A DNA stretch of 64,000 nt from Hymenolepis diminuta. Lineage: Eukaryota; Platyhelminthes; Cestoda; Cyclophyllidea; Hymenolepididae. Location of the stretch: positions 669,691 through 733,690 of the forward strand of contig CAADRB010000022.1 in the NCBI GenBank assembly GCA_900708905.1, in the 5' to 3' direction. Position numbers and translations under genes: made by a program. Below the pieces are notes generated by a model. It was not told the DNA's origin, ran no database searches, and was given only the letters and a program-made list of their open reading frames with translations. Each line of letters begins with the position of its first letter. Within the stretch, counting starts at the first letter, position 1. Below are positions 62,701 through 64,000 of this stretch, piece after piece.

Positions 62701-64000
62701 GAATAAATATTTTATGATATTGTTGACGGCTTATGAATAAATTATTTTGAATTAATTACTATGGTAGTGGCGAAAAAAAAACAGATTAATAATCAACTGT
62801 AATTATACAACCTCCATTGTAATTTTTTCAATCGATCACTCATAAATAAGCCGGTTTATTTATAAAGGTAGCATGTATTTTAATACTCGGATAACCTTGA
62901 AGGTAAAACATGTGGAAATGAAGTGAGATTTGGTCTATGGATTTCGGGTACCCTATTTCTACCATTGCTCAGTTCAGATGAGCATGTACTTTTTACCTTT
63001 CAAAAGGACCTTTAACCAGGTTTAATGTCAACGTCGATGGTGAAAATGTGGTAGGTCCGTTCTGTCGTCTATGATAAGACTTAAAACGGCTGGAAATTTT
63101 GCAATGGAAGTCCTTAGCAATTTTGTGCCTGAGAAACAACGATCCCTTTGATAGTGCTTTGCACTATTTTTTTCGCAGTTGCTACTTAATACCTAAACTC
63201 TACTGATTAGAATAATTAGTTTCAGATATGAATTGAAGAGGGAGATTTGTAGCTCCCAATAGAGGTGTGGGTAAATTGAAAGACTTCGGTATTAAAAGGT
63301 GGAGATTATCGATAATCCCATGAAGTCCTACATAGTTTGATATATTTTCCTGTCCGTTACGATCTATGAAAGCTTATCTTACAATGATGTATGGTGAACA
63401 ATTGTGCTGAGCGTGTTTCTGGAACTAATTATATCCTAACAGTTTTAGCTCATTTGATTAAAAGAAAGCGTACGTTTTAAATTTTGTGCAGTTTGCAGAT
63501 CGGACTATTACTCTATTACGCTATGTTAACTATGTGATAAAAACTAAATTTGCCGACACAGCCCTACTTGAACAGCAGTATTAGACAATATTCAGCTGGA
63601 TTAACTTAACGAATCTATTGTAGTTTAGAGTTTACCAAGGCTTCTCATCATGTATAACCGGTAGGGTAGGCGTATTCTAAAAGCAAAAATGAGTCAGGGA
63701 GATGTCGCTATGACAACAGGGCTATTGTAAATGAAGTACGACAATTTTCCCAAACATCACGCAGCCTAGTATCTCATTGAAACAATGTCCTTCTAAGTGG
63801 AATTATATATTTTTCCACGGTGTTGCGGTTATATTTAACAAACGTATAACGGTGCAGTGCCCAATTTAATGGCGCTAATATAAGTTGACAGCGGTAATAA
63901 TTTCTCCACTTTCTACTGAAATATAAATCCACGTTCATAATATTGTGAAAAGGGGAAATCTAAATAGTGAAAAAATGGTCATGCTTCATCAGACTATTTC
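59707..64000. other. AT-rich DNA without recognised genes
   Basis: Both strands were read for exons; none is convincing. A run of moderately coding-like plus-strand frames at 62095-62560 (VQFGVFLVFVSSSFYVILRN followed by a gtgagt site) has no recognised motif. No tRNA or tandem array was seen. Confidence 0.4.

Noticed and set aside
1..64000. CRISPR arrays, rRNA genes, bacterial-type operons or operators
   Set aside because: None present; this is animal nuclear sequence.

Overview
This is AT-rich animal nuclear DNA with spliceosomal introns, many very small exons, a tRNA-derived SINE and several short dispersed repeats. No bacterial-style gene organisation is visible. The exon style (long introns, runs of phase-0 exons of 24-81 nt, as known from flatworm micro-exon genes) and the repeat load suggest a parasitic flatworm, perhaps a tapeworm. 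That assignment is an inference; no sequence here proves the species.

Layout. (1) 1-7031, minus strand: the N-terminal three coding exons (about 1,755 residues) of Listerin/LTN1, the ribosome quality-control E3 ligase; the C-terminal RING exon lies off the left edge. (2) 7032-9542: divergent intergenic DNA with tandem, LTR-like repeats. (3) about 9543-30357, plus strand: one large multi-exon gene encoding a VHS-like domain, a helical region, a long low-complexity linker built from small phase-0 exons, and several U1/JAZ-type C2H2 zinc fingers. I do not know this VHS + C2H2 combination; it is the best candidate in the window for something undescribed. A possible last coding exon lies at 59509-59706. 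(4) 30840-33966 and 45436-48562: apparently identical inverted arms of 3,127 bp around an 11.5-kb spacer. Each arm carries a 50-N gap at exactly mirrored positions and a copy of a small two-exon membrane-protein (tetraspanin-like) gene. The mirrored gaps make a scaffolding artefact a serious possibility. (5) Spacer 33967-45435: two direct copies of a dispersed repeat, a tRNA-derived SINE, a diverged relative of the arm sequence, and a candidate two-exon gene for a 67-residue secreted peptide with a TATA-like promoter. (6) 48563-64000: mostly AT-rich non-coding DNA and repeats, with a degenerate single-exon sulfotransferase-like ORF at 56899-57594.

LTN1 and the VHS/zinc-finger gene are transcribed divergently from the 7.0-9.5 kb interval. 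I see no functional link between the loci. Exon limits were placed by eye from GT/GC-AG sites, reading-frame continuity and phase; no alignment or RNA data were available.
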